From Adiantum capillus-veneris (Eukaryota > Streptophyta > Polypodiopsida > Polypodiales > Pteridaceae): a stretch of 64,000 nucleotides of DNA. The DNA lies in assembly GCA_014529385.2 (NCBI GenBank), contig CM043969.1, positions 10,519,001 to 10,583,000 on the forward strand, read 5' to 3'. Within the stretch, counting starts at the first letter, position 1. The number at the start of each line of letters is the position of its first letter. The position numbers and the translations under genes are program-made. Below are positions 33,801 to 44,400 of this stretch, piece by piece. The notes beneath the pieces were generated by a model. That model had not been told where the DNA came from. It was given only the letters and a program-made list of their open reading frames with translations, and did no database searches.

Positions 33801-34281
33801 CTGAGTCTTCAACAGGATAGATAAACCCGGCTTCTAGCAACTTCCTCACCTCTTTGAGCAGGGCGTCTTGTTGAATTACTCCTAGCCGCCTGAGCTTCTG
33901 CACTACAGGTTTACTTCCCTCCTTGAGCTTAATGTGATGTTGAACTACTGTGATGCCAGTGATTTTATCATATTCATCAATGAACAATGTGGTAAAATTA
34001 CTTAGCATCAAAATATAATCTTCACGCTCCTTCCCACACAACTCACTAGAGAGCATTTGATGTAGCTTACTTGCTTCTACCAGAGGTTGTATACCTGGTG
34101 TCTCCCCTTGGTTTGATGATGAGGCATTAGGTTGCTCCATCTTCCTAGGGTCCTTGAGAATGATCCCCATCACCTCAATGCTACTGTCACTTTCTTCACT
34201 CACTGTTGACTCCTCCTCTGAAGTGGTTGAAGAGTCACCACTAGAAAACTCATCCTCGGAGGTTTCTAGATCCATGTCTCA
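30802..34281 (-). pseudogene. Tat Gypsy pol: reverse transcriptase, two RNases H, integrase
   Basis: A single minus-strand frame from 34281 to 30802. Reverse transcriptase: KWRVCVDYKPLN near 33750, PFGLTNAPATFQR, and catalytic FIDDF near 33440. First RNase H: EPFYVNPSVGNDTLGAVLMQ near 33000. Second, archaeal-type RNase H: SLFFNGAYKRKVDKAAAG near 32560 through FGDAMLLIKQIQG near 32370. Integrase: H-H-C-C finger (HDGVCGGHF...CKTCKEC) near 31900-31800, core D in GIDAIGP, D in SDRGPGF and E in NGLVEKVN, and a C-terminal SPRWEGPF segment near 31010. Breaks: TGA at 34279-34281 (separates it from protease), TAG at 32467-32469 and TAA at 32440-32442. The second RNase H has Asn where its first catalytic Asp is expected. 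No chromodomain. Confidence 0.92.
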
Positions 34282-35256
34282 TTGCCGACCTATCTTCATG
34301 TCGTAAAGTATTGGCCTTCCTTTTGCATCCTTCATCTGGATTATGCCAGTGTCCCAGTCCTGCTTAGCTCTCATAGCCATAAGCCAAGGCCTCCCTAGAA
34401 TGATAGGATAGCCCTCCCCTTTGTGTGGCATGATAAAGATGTCCACATCTACCTCGGTGTTGAATGCCCTTATCCTAACTGCATTTATAACACCAACACA
34501 TTGAACTTTTACATTATTTGCCATTTTGGCTCGGCATGGTGCCGGCCGACTCACCTCTAAACCCAAACGGTGCATCATTTTTTCACTCATGACGCATATT
34601 TGTGCGCCACCATTGATGTAGATATTGGAGATGTGTTGCCCTTTTATGTAAGCATCCATCACTGGTAGTATGTCATCTAGATTCCTCCCAGAGATAGCCC
34701 CAGCTATCTTTGGCTTTGGTCGTCTCGTGCTAACCATCTTTGTCCATTGTCTCCTCACCCTAGGTGCTAGGTGGAGTAATTGGGGCCAAGTGATTTTTGG
34801 GCCCTGCACAGAAACATCTTGAACCAACTCATATGGTTTAGAACATTCACCCAAAGAGAAATCTACAATGTCAATTTTACGTCGTGACTTGGACGGCTTT
34901 TTGCTAGATTCCCCTTTATTCTTCATCTTTTCTTCCTTTTGAGAAGATTCACCATGCTTAGCGCGTTTTACCCCAATGGCATCTACTCCTTTAACCTTGG
35001 TCTTACCTTTTGCTACTCCCTTGATATCCTCCTCCACTTTCTTCTTTCCTTTACCTTCAAGACTGATGACGCTTATTGTTTGCTTGCCAACTGGTGGTGG
35101 GGGTAAGGGTGGAATGAGAGGTTGTGGTAGTGGTGGTGGTTGTGGTTGAATGGGTGGTTGTAGGATTTGCATGGGTGGTGCTTGTTGCGGTGCCCTCGGT
35201 GGTGGTGGTCTTGCTCTTGGTGGTGAAACCTGGTTTTGCCTGGCTCCTCCCCACAA
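34279..35256 (-). pseudogene. Tat Gypsy gag C-terminus and aspartic protease
   Basis: About 325 codons. The first third is a proline-rich linker, then a lysine-rich stretch, then a retropepsin-like fold: KGQHISNIYINGGAQICVMS carries the active-site position as N-G-G instead of D-G/S-G, and YPIILGRPWLMAM is the typical protease end. In the plant lineage the motif is normally a DGG/DSG, so Asp-to-Asn would inactivate cleavage. The frame enters from gag by a shift near 35250, inside the zinc knuckle (CYNC is present; His and Cys are lost). Confidence 0.85.
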
Positions 35257-36011
35257 TTGTAGCAGTGGTATTCTTGGTTTTGCCTTCGTTGTCCCCTCCC
35301 TTGCTCTTGGTTGCGATTGTGTGCATGCCCTTGTTGTATCAAATGGACTGAGAGATTCTCAAGTTGATTGGTGATTCGATTGAGCAGGTCTTGCTGATCT
35401 TCAATTGGTTCTTGTGGTTGAATCCTTTGGGCGGCTATTGTAGGTGGTGCTAGAGGTGGTCGGGTCCTAACGGCTTCCTCTTAATCGATATTCCTGGCTT
35501 GTAGGCGCAACTTCTTGTCTTTAAGGAGGGCCACTTCAACTGCTAGCTCATACGTAGCAGGGTACCTTCCCTTCACCTTCTCTTTAAGAGTTGGCCATAA
35601 CCCAGCCACAAACCGATCCTTCTTTAGGAAATCAGGTGCCCCCTCATCCTCTCTTAGCGATGCAACCCATCGCCCCCATAAATCTACAAAATTTGACTCA
35701 TATGATGCGTATTCCAGCATATCGCCCTGCTTCAACTCTATCAACAATTGCCATAGCTTCTCTGATGTTTCGCCCTCTCCAAAACGCTTGACAAAGGCTG
35801 CTCTTAATAAGTCCCACCGTTCCTTGGTTGCTTGTGCCAAGGCATTGTACCATGATCTTGCCCCCACCTTCATTAGAAGTGGGAAGATGCACAAGCGCGA
35901 AGCATCATCATCTCTCGCAGAGATGACACATGCTATTTCCAAGTTGTCTAGAAAGTCTGCAGCATCCTCACCCACCTTACCAGTAAAGGTTGGAAATGCT
36001 ACACTTGCCAT
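35073..36011 (-). pseudogene. Tat Gypsy gag (capsid)
   Basis: ATG at 36009-36011. MASVAFPTFTGKVGEDAADFLDNLE opens a retrotransposon gag domain, with FPLLMKVGARSWYNAL and WDLLRAAFVKRFG typical of Gypsy capsids. After 176 codons a TAA (35481-35483) interrupts. The same frame then continues through a glutamine/arginine-rich stretch to CYNCGEE, the start of a zinc knuckle, where the frame is lost. Confidence 0.88.
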
Positions 36012-36327
36012 TGTGAGAGTGAGAAAATTAACTCGACTTAGAAATCTTTTTTTTTTTTAAAATAGAGATTCAATACATGGGTGCTCTGTGGATGGAAAAC
36101 ATACTATACAAGGATGAAAATAACTACATCAAAAGACACTTCATGATTAATCATAGGGAGGATAAAGGGTAGAGAAGAGGTGTTTATCTCTTGCAGTCGT
36201 TGTCTACCAAACATGGTTGTAATGATCTGCTGATAAAACATCTTGCGGTCCAAGATTACTTTGATTGATTGAATTCGTTGTGGTGCATAAGGTTGGTTCC
36301 TTACAAAAGGCTGATGCGCTGGGTCCA

Positions 36328-37333
36328 TCACATGATAATTCGGAAAGGCTCTCTCCTTCGTGGTGGAAGGTTATAGTCAGAGGTGTAGAGCTCTTGGTAG
36401 TCGAGGTCAAATTTATAGTACCACAGGACAAGGTTGTCTTCGTCTTCTAGCTCTAGGACTGTCCCTCTAGCAAGCTCTTGGAAAAGCTTGAATTCACTCT
36501 CTTTGAGAAACTTCACTTTCCTGCAAGATAGAGTGCCATCTAGTGTATACACAGGTGTGATGAGGTAGGTGGTGAGTCTTACCACTTGTATTAATCCAAG
36601 TTGGATGGATACATAGCAAGCTGTAAAGTCGTCATCATAGCCTTGATCCACAAGCAACACCCCTTGGAGGTGGAGGGTCTTGTCTTTCCGCCAAGCAAAA
36701 CCAGTGTCAAAGACCTTGTCGATGACAAGCTCCGCCACTTCACTCGGTAGACGACGTAGAATCCATGCTGTTGTTTCTAGTTCCTGGCTCATGAGATGAG
36801 AGTGAGGTATAGAAAGACTTTGGAGGATTTACCCTTTTTTTTTGGAGACGGGGTGATTGTCGGCGCTGGAAAACCCTTGAATCTTTTGGTGCAAGGGAGA
36901 GGAGGGACCACGCGTTCGTAGTAGCTTCCTCAAGTTGTGAAGGCTTGTTGTGGGCGTAGGTGGAATAGGTGGCAAAGATGTGGACGTAGATGTAGAGAAG
37001 CCTGGTGCTACTTGAAAGCCTACTGATGTGAGAACACCTGTGCAGATGTCAAGGGAGAAAATGATGGCCTTTTCTTCACTTTGGGTTGCACTCATGTCGA
37101 AGGTGCGGTTTTTGGCTACAATGTGAGCATGATGCAGCTTGTGCCTTGCTTTTACGCTTGCGGGGATGATGAGAAATGTAAAAAATCTGAGTAGGGAAAG
37201 AGGGTCCTACCACTTTTTCTATGCTAACAATACAACACCCTGGCAAGAGTGTCTTGATGACTTGTGTCAAACCTGCTTGAAGCTCCTCCTCTTCAGTGGT
37301 CCAATTAGAGAATTCAAGAAGCCACTCGTCCAT
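36328..37333 (-). pseudogene. Extra ORF upstream of gag in the Tat element (ORF1-like)
   Basis: Between primer-binding site and gag, on the same strand as gag. First piece 37076-37333 (ATG at 37331-37333) ends with a perfect CCHC spacing, CSHCSQKPHLRHEC. An overlapping frame continues at 36829-37095 (serine/proline-rich), a TAA at 36829-36831 intervenes, and the same frame resumes at 36328-36792 with a well-formed 154-residue segment (SEVAELVIDKVFDTGFAWRK onwards). Read together it is a ~330-residue protein with one frameshift and one stop. Ogre/Tat elements are known for an ORF here of unknown function. I see no other family match. A captured host fragment is the alternative. Confidence 0.6.
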
Positions 37334-37384
37334 GAAGAGAAGTAAACATGTCAGCCTTGTAAACTGAAGGTTTCAAGAGCCCTC

Positions 37385-37402
37385 CTCAGTGGGGGCACCA
37401 AA
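37385..37402 (-). promoter_or_regulatory. Primer-binding site of the Tat element
   Basis: Minus strand TTTGGTGCCCCCACTG directly follows the LTR end (CTCTCA). The TTTGG(T/C)GCC start is common in plant Gypsy elements. The primer tRNA is not identified. Confidence 0.7.
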
Positions 37403-38197
37403 TGAGAGGCGGAAGTGACAAAATACACCCGGTGGCCTCTACACCAAGACTATGCACAATGGCCTCATCATGCGAAATACGCAATAGGGACACCACCTAG
37501 CAAGATATGCGGCTAGGACGCATACATATACACAATGAAACATGCCATGGAAAACAATTTCAAGATCCACGCGCAAATGTGGAATGGGGTGGTCAGAGAA
37601 TAAGGTGAGAGGAGTGGTGAGTGAGTGAGAATGGGCTCGCTACTCGTGCATGTAGTAAGGAAGATAACGAGGTCAGGGATACATGCAAGTATGCTCACTT
37701 CTCATACAAGAGGTGGCGAATCCGCACACCTCAAGATGGAAGTAGCAAGATGATAGGAATATGAGAGGGAGAGAGTGTGTGTGTGTGTGGTGGCGAATCC
37801 GCACACCTTAACATAAGCAGAAAAAAAAAATGGCAAGGAACAAGCATATACCATACTCACAATGAGATGTATCCAAAGCAACACAAAGTATGGCACCAAA
37901 ATGGAGTGTGTTGATTGCTTGCAAAAGATGAATACAATAGGTAGAGTATGGCAGGAAAATGAGAAGGGAACAAGATCGTAGAAGGCATAATGGAGAGATG
38001 GGAGTTGATGGCGAGGAATATCATGAGTGTGTCCACCCTTCTTCTTCTTGAAATTGTGCCTTCAACCCTTAATTACAAGTGGTGTGGAGGTGTGGTGCTC
38101 ATCTTTTGTGCATGGTGATGGTGATGATGATGGTGTTGTGATTATGTGATTAGGGTTCATGCTACAAGCATGTAGCACAAGAGTGTGTATGGATAGG

Positions 38198-38228
<31 letters not shown>

Positions 38229-39361
38229 TTTCAAGCGAGTTCTCATGGCCTCCTTATATAGGGAAGGAGGAGAGGATTTAGCAATATTTCTATTTGAGGT
38301 GAGTGTCCCACTTTGGTGACTAGGAAAATGGGGTGCATGTGACTGTGGCTCCCATCTTGTCTCCTCATTATTTAAAATACCAGAGTCAATAGAGAGAGAA
38401 GATGAGAGAATGTGGGTAGGATGTAGAGGATAGGAGATATTTACAATAGTCTAGCTTTTGCTAGACATAAGCTTATTAGGGAGAGAAGAGGGAGGTAAGA
38501 AATTTACAAGAGAGATTGTCAAAGGTGGATAGTTGTTGATGAGGATGGATCCTCCAAAAATGGTGATAGAATCACTCTAGACTTGCCAAGACCTCATTAA
38601 AAGAGCCTTGTCTCTTGTAATCATGCTTGAAGACTTGTAGAACCATAGCCATTCTAGAGGGAAGAAAATCGGGGATGGCATGTGTCACCATTACACGAGA
38701 AAACTGGGGTCCACTACAAAAATCATATCTCCGTGTTCATAACTCCAAAAATTTTGAAAAACAATTGAGCTAAAAGTTGAGATCACGAGCTACATCTTTC
38801 ATGTTGAACGCTCCTTCAGATTCGGGGTTCTTCTCTACTTAAAAAATTCAGCCAAATAATATATTATTTGTGGCTGCAAAAGTCTTTTGGTGGTCCCCTT
38901 TGAGTGGACTTCTCTCTTGCCTTCAAGTGTAAGCTCCTTCATGTGTATGAAAACATGACCTAGAGTTTTGAAAAGATTGGCAATTATCTAGATGGAGGTA
39001 TTATTGAAATTTGAAAGTGGGGTTGAGGTTTGAAAATGAAAACTAGTGAATAAAATATTTGGTAGGGTGGATTAATATATATACATATATACATGAAAAA
39101 TATATTAGAAAATACTAAAATATATAATGTAATTTAGAATATATATATTTAATATTTAAGGTCAAAAGAGATATCAACAAAGAAAGCTTACTTATCTAAG
39201 CTACATCGTGATTGATTAGCATAAGTCTTATTTATTTAATAAAGGCTAAAACTTTTGTGAAAAAGGAAAGAAAAATCAAAAGTAACTTATATAATAGGAA
39301 ATATTTTGGTAAAAGGGCAAAGATATATGGGGGGGTTCGCATGCATGGAAAAGCTTGCCTC
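37403..39361 (-). repeat. Tat Gypsy 5' LTR
   Basis: About 1.96 kb. Differs from the 3' LTR by scattered single bases and the length of a T run near 38213-38231. Confidence 0.95.
38253..38262 (-). promoter_or_regulatory. Putative TATA box in the Tat 5' LTR
   Basis: CTATATAAGG on the minus strand, also present in the 3' LTR near 29671-29682. Confidence 0.6.
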
Positions 39362-39419
39362 AATGCTTACCATCAAGCATATAAAATTCCTTTCCTTAAA
39401 TTTTCCAAGAGGAAATTTT

Positions 39420-39590
39420 ATAAATTTACGTTACTTTTTTGGGGTTTTGCATTATTTTTCTCTATTTCAAGGCAAAATTTTTCCTTTTCCCCTTGCTCTG
39501 AACCTGCACAATTTTTTGGGATTTTGCGTTATTTTTGTCTATTATGGGGCAAAATTTCTCGTTTTCCCCTTGCTCTGAACCGACGACAAC
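39420..39590. repeat. Diverged direct repeat, 77-bp period
   Basis: Two copies of TTTTGGG(G/A)TTTTGC...GGCAAAATTT...CCCCTTGCTCTGAACC, with CCTTGCTCTG at 39491 and 39568. The terminal segment resembles 28498-28534 beside the Helitron remnant. Confidence 0.75.
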
Positions 39591-39960
39591 GTACGGCACG
39601 ATATTAAGAGTGTTTCGTAGCCTTGCATTGATTGATGACAATACCCTATAACAACCCATTGGTTCCTTTACAAACAAAACCTTATGCTTTAACTAAATCT
39701 GGAGGGGTGTTGGTCTTAAAATGGAAAACCAAGCGTACGGGCTACATATAATGTTCTTGAAAAGACCACCACTGGCACGAAGAGACCCACCTATATCTTT
39801 CACCGTTCAAACAAACCGACAAATTACTAAGTGCAATAGATGAAATTCCACTGCAGTCTCAAGTTTGCAGTTGAACAAAACTTAGAATGACCCAAAGAGA
39901 TCTCTACATCAAAAAAGCATGAATTACGTATGTGTGACAGATCTTGTGAAGACGTTAATG

Positions 39961-40420
39961 TATTATTAGAAAAATTACCAAAATACCCCTCTAACTTGTG
40001 GAAATTTCCAAAATACCCCTCAAATTTCAAAATTCGCCAAAACACACTTGTATCTATTTTGCCTCGATTGATCAAGATTTTCTAATCATTATTCTTTTTT
40101 GACAATTGAGATCCTTCAAAAAAGGCAATTATGTTTGAAAATAATGACGCATTTCATCTCCAAAGCCTACATAACCAGCTCAAATTTTCGTTATAGCATC
40201 TTGTATTGATACACAATCAATCTTCTTATGAAAAGCTATAAATTTCTTTATCTTTGGAGAAATTTAATCTCACAACCAAAAGTTTTTTGGAAAATTTGAA
40301 GGGCATTTTCAGAATTTGTGACAGAATAAGAATGGTACTTTGGAAATTTTTGAAATTTGAGGGCCATTTTGAAAAATTCCACAAAGTAGACGGGTATTTT
40401 GTTAATTTTTGCTATATTAT
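39961..40420. mobile_element. Fold-back / MITE-like element
   Basis: Left arm 39961-40031 (ATTACCAAAATACCCCTCTA, later CCCTCAAATTTCAAAA) is mirrored in reverse complement at about 40350-40420, with a ~320-bp loop. No coding capacity and no clear target duplication. Confidence 0.45.
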
Positions 40421-40531
40421 TTTGGACGGCCTCTTGAAGTCAATACATCATTTTAGCCTCAATCTTATTGTTAACATATCATTTCATTTCTTTCCCATGG
40501 CCATCAAATACAAAATTCTAAGGATCAGATG

Positions 40532-40788
<257 letters not shown>

Positions 40789-40789
40789 C

Positions 40790-41438
40790 GATGGGCAACG
40801 CCTATTGCAGGTGCCAGGATCTCTCTCTATCTCTCTCTCCCCCTCCCCGTGCACCTCAAATACTCTCTTGAGTGAAGTTCACTTTAAAGCATTCATTGCA
40901 AAGCAAGAGGACGTCACGTTCAGTGGCGTGTCACGCTCGCTGTTTTGCCCGGTTGACTTGAGAGGCTCAGAGAACACTCGCATGTGGCCACCTGAATTCC
41001 TATCTCCTTCATCTATAAGTAAAACGAAGCCGCCCCCAGCGACAGCATGACCCCTCCTACCCTCAAGCCTTCCACCTTATCTAACCCTTCTTAGTCGACT
41101 ACTTCTTTCACAACGTTTCATGATTACATGATAGATTCAAGGGCTCCTTTTGATGATTACATGACAAATTCAATAGCTCCTTTGAAAGCGGAAGAAAAGA
41201 GAGCAAGATGCAAGCCCATCAATGATCTTGGTTATTAGGCTATTTTGGTCCATTTGTGTTCTTGTTGAGCAATGCAACTTGTGAAAACATAATCTATATC
41301 GCACGACCCACCGAACGATAGGTCTCGCTCGCTCTTACCAATAGTTTCAAATGACAATCTTATACAATTTCTCAAGCTCAATCATGAGTACACACTGAAA
41401 CACTAACACTATCTCTCTCATTTCTCTATCGCTCTAAA

Positions 41439-41493
<55 letters not shown>

Positions 41494-41640
41494 CTAAGAG
41501 CCAATGGGAAATCTGAGGGAGAACTCAAACTTTAGATTTTAACCTTCAAGTTGTAGCTTGTGACACATGTGAAAGCCATATAGATATACACAAGTAGACA
41601 GAGAGGGGGGATTGGGGGGGAAAGAGAGAGAGAGAGAGAG
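40790..41640. other. Non-coding stretch with (GT)n
   Basis: No gene. A (GT)24 lies at 41443-41491, an (AG)10 near 41622-41641, and a short ~35-bp direct repeat with GATGATTACATGA near 41118-41187. Confidence 0.6.
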
Positions 41641-42457
41641 AGATCATCCGCAAACAGATGGCCAAAGTGAAATAGCTAACCAAACAATTCTTGATCTACT
41701 AAAATCCTATGTAATGGAAGTAGATCAAAGATCCCAATGGGAGAAGTACTTACCTTAGTGGAGTAGGCCTACAATAACATTGTACATATCTACAAGAAAA
41801 GCACCTTTCGAGGTAGTTGAGGGAAGATCAAAAAGTCCCTTGCTAATTAAGGTACACGGGAAGATCTTCGCTGCAGATGAGTATAGCCAAGACCTACAAG
41901 AATATTTCCAAAACAATAATTATGATATCTCTATCTCATAGCAAAGGCAAAAGGCTGCTGCTGATAATAAGCACAGAAGAGCCCAAGACTTTAAAGAAAA
42001 TGATTGGGTCTTACTAAAATTTCCCAAGGTTTGATTAAGGCACACGACGGGCAAGAATCCTACAAGACACCAAAAGTACTATGCTAAGTTAGCAAAAAGG
42101 TACTATGGTCCCTTCCAGATTCTTAGGCCAATCAATGAGATGGCCTATCAACTCAAGTTGCCCAGCCATTGGCTCATACACAATGCTTCTCATGTGAGCC
42201 TACTAAAGCCTTACAAAGGAGAGCCACCTCAAGAACCAACTATTGAAGGCCCACCGGAGATCGAGGACCAAGAAGAGGTGTTGCAGCCTGAGTCCATTCT
42301 CCGACATGAAGACAAGGTATTAAGAGGCGGTAAGACTATCCGACGATATCTTATTAAGTTTAAGAGTTATCCTTTTGAAGATGCTAGATGGATGCAAGGC
42401 ATACAATTGAAGGATAACCTAAGCCTTGTCAATGCTTACAATGCTTCCCTACAGTAA
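41640..42457 (+). pseudogene. Chromovirus-type Gypsy integrase C-terminus with chromodomain
   Basis: Broken frames starting with HPQTDGQSEIANQTI (the integrase catalytic Glu region), AYNNIVH, then KYYAKLAKRYYGPFQILRPI (GPY/F-like) and an uninterrupted 106-codon end, 42140-42457, with HNASHVSLLKPY and ESILRHEDKVLRGGKTIRRYLIKFKSYPFEDARWM, a chromodomain. Stops near 41760 and 41940 break the front part. Everything upstream of the integrase core is missing. Confidence 0.82.
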
Positions 42458-43182
42458 GCAAATGTACAAATATTTAAAATGAACAAAGTTTTTGTCTTAT
42501 AAGACTCTCTTTTTCTTTATTGTGCACAAATGTGAAGTAGTATGCATGCTACAATCAAGTTTGTGGAGACGACGTCTCCCATACACCAAGTAGAGCTTGT
42601 CACTCTGCTATGGAAGATTGATAGGACTCATGTGCAGACATGCGTGTGGTAGCTTAGGCTCTCAAGCACCAAATGGACTAGTCATCCATTCTGGAACGAT
42701 GTCGTAGGGTAAGATAGGGATCCTCTACCCGCTAGAAAAAGGACTAATGAATACGCTTTATCTTCTCTACCCCATAGTCGAGGATGACTGATTTCAAGAG
42801 AGAGGTAATTTCATAATAACTAATATCTAATTCTCCTAAATGATTTTCTCATATTAAATTGATCATTTAATATGGGGAAGTACCAGGGGAGAAAAAGCTA
42901 GAATATTGGTTAAGCTAGCAGACCGGCCACAATAGCGATCCACAAGAGGGAAAATAGGGATCCAACGAGGGGGTCATCTACAAAAGAGCAATGTGCAACA
43001 ATGGGCTTTAAAGACCCTAAGGTTCAGCCCATTAAGACTTCCAAAATGCTAAGGTTCCAAAAATCAAAGGTTGTGTCCAATGGTCAAACCTTAGGAAAAT
43101 TGGATGCTTTGTGTGTGTACAAAAAGTCTTCATGAGTCCTACAAAGGAGGGGGGCGAGCCTTGCAAGTAGGGGATGAGAGAG

Positions 43183-43214
<32 letters not shown>

Positions 43215-44400
43215 GCCTTTTTTACACAAAGTTAATGAGGGACACATGTCAGCTCCCTAACCCAGATGCCCACAAGGTGTACTCAAATCCTATTGGATGG
43301 CCATGGAGGTGGACCAATGAGAATTAGGCTAGAGTAAATCTAGTTTAATTAATTAAAAAACACTTAATAAAAGAACCAATAAGAATTAAGCTCATTAGAC
43401 GACTATTGGACAGTCTCCCGAGGGGTCCAATGAGCATTCAACAGCCCAATGGCTTGCCTGATTCCTATTGGCCAGGAGACAAAGGGGTCCAATGAGAGTT
43501 TAGTTGCATTAATTAATTACCTAGAGCTCTCACAAAAGGGAGAAGGAGGACACATGTCAGAAAGCTATCATTTATGCTCCTGAAATTCCTTGGCTAAGCC
43601 TAGAGAGATCCAATGCGGTGTCAGCATGAGTAAATAGCATGAGGGGTCGACCAAGAGAGAGAGGGGGCTGAATTTCTCAAGGCATTATCTCACACACTCA
43701 CACCCAAGCTCATGTGTGAAGCAAGAAGACTCTCTCTCTCCTTCTCAAGCTTTAATGGAAAGCTTGTCACCTACTCCAAGCTTGTGAGAAGGGAGGCCTA
43801 CACCAACAACTCTTGGCTTTGTGATGAAAATCCAACCAAGATCCAAGCTTTAATGCATGCTCATCTCCTCTACCATGCTAATTACTAAGATATGCTATGC
43901 TAATATGAGTGATTATGTGAGGAGATGTACATCTTTCTCGTAAGACTACTCCTTATTCCTCTCAATCTACTCTCATATCTCGCTAGCTCTCACCATCTTC
44001 GAAGGTGTGTGAGGTCTTGTATCTCATACCGTGAGGGAATTGATGTTGTGTTTTATAAGTGTTTTGCTTAGTGTTTGAAGCTTCCATCTTCATTGCACTA
44101 GCTAGTATTGAAGGAACACAAAGAATTGTATTGTAAAATGTCTCTCTTGATGGGAGAAACCTATAATACAAAGCCTTTTGGAGGGGGGACCGGCTCCATG
44201 TAGATCTGGTCCTCAACTGTTGTCAATAGCTTAATTTCTCTCTCTTTTGAAGTATTGTTCATGCTATGTAACTAGATGGTATGCTTTTTGTTGCTCTCTC
44301 CACCCAAGCACTATTGTTATGCTCATTAGGAATCTATTATAATGAAATGCTCACTATATTCATGCTATTTTCCACTACACACAAGTTACTAGGCTATTAA
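42458..44400. other. Non-coding, probable degenerate LTR or leader sequence
   Basis: No gene. Contains (AC)n at 43186-43213, a purine-rich ATGGGGAAGTACCAGGGGAG near 42873, and at 44204-44400 a segment repeated in diverged form at 48748-48960. Confidence 0.45.
44204..44400. repeat. Diverged direct repeat, copy 1
   Basis: Shares GGTCCTCAACT.TTGT, AGTATTGTTCATGC and a CTCTAATT/ACACAAGTTA-like tail with 48748-48960. It lies just before the coiled-coil reading frame and may be the 3' end of an LTR. Confidence 0.5.

Larger units (their letters stand above)
28824..39361 (-). mobile_element. Tat/Ogre-like Gypsy LTR retrotransposon, about 10.5 kb
   Basis: Minus-strand element. 5' LTR 37403-39361, primer-binding site 37385-37402, an extra ORF region (36328-37333), gag (35073-36011), protease-RT-RNaseH-second RNaseH-integrase (30802-35256), polypurine tract, 3' LTR 28824-30772. 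The LTRs are about 99% alike by eye. Flanks CATGC (28819-28823) and AATGC (39362-39366) are a probable target duplication with one mismatch. Lack of a chromodomain, the second RNase H, the long LTRs and the extra ORF upstream of gag are all features of the plant Tat lineage, which includes Ogre. Several in-frame stops make it non-autonomous. Confidence 0.92.
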
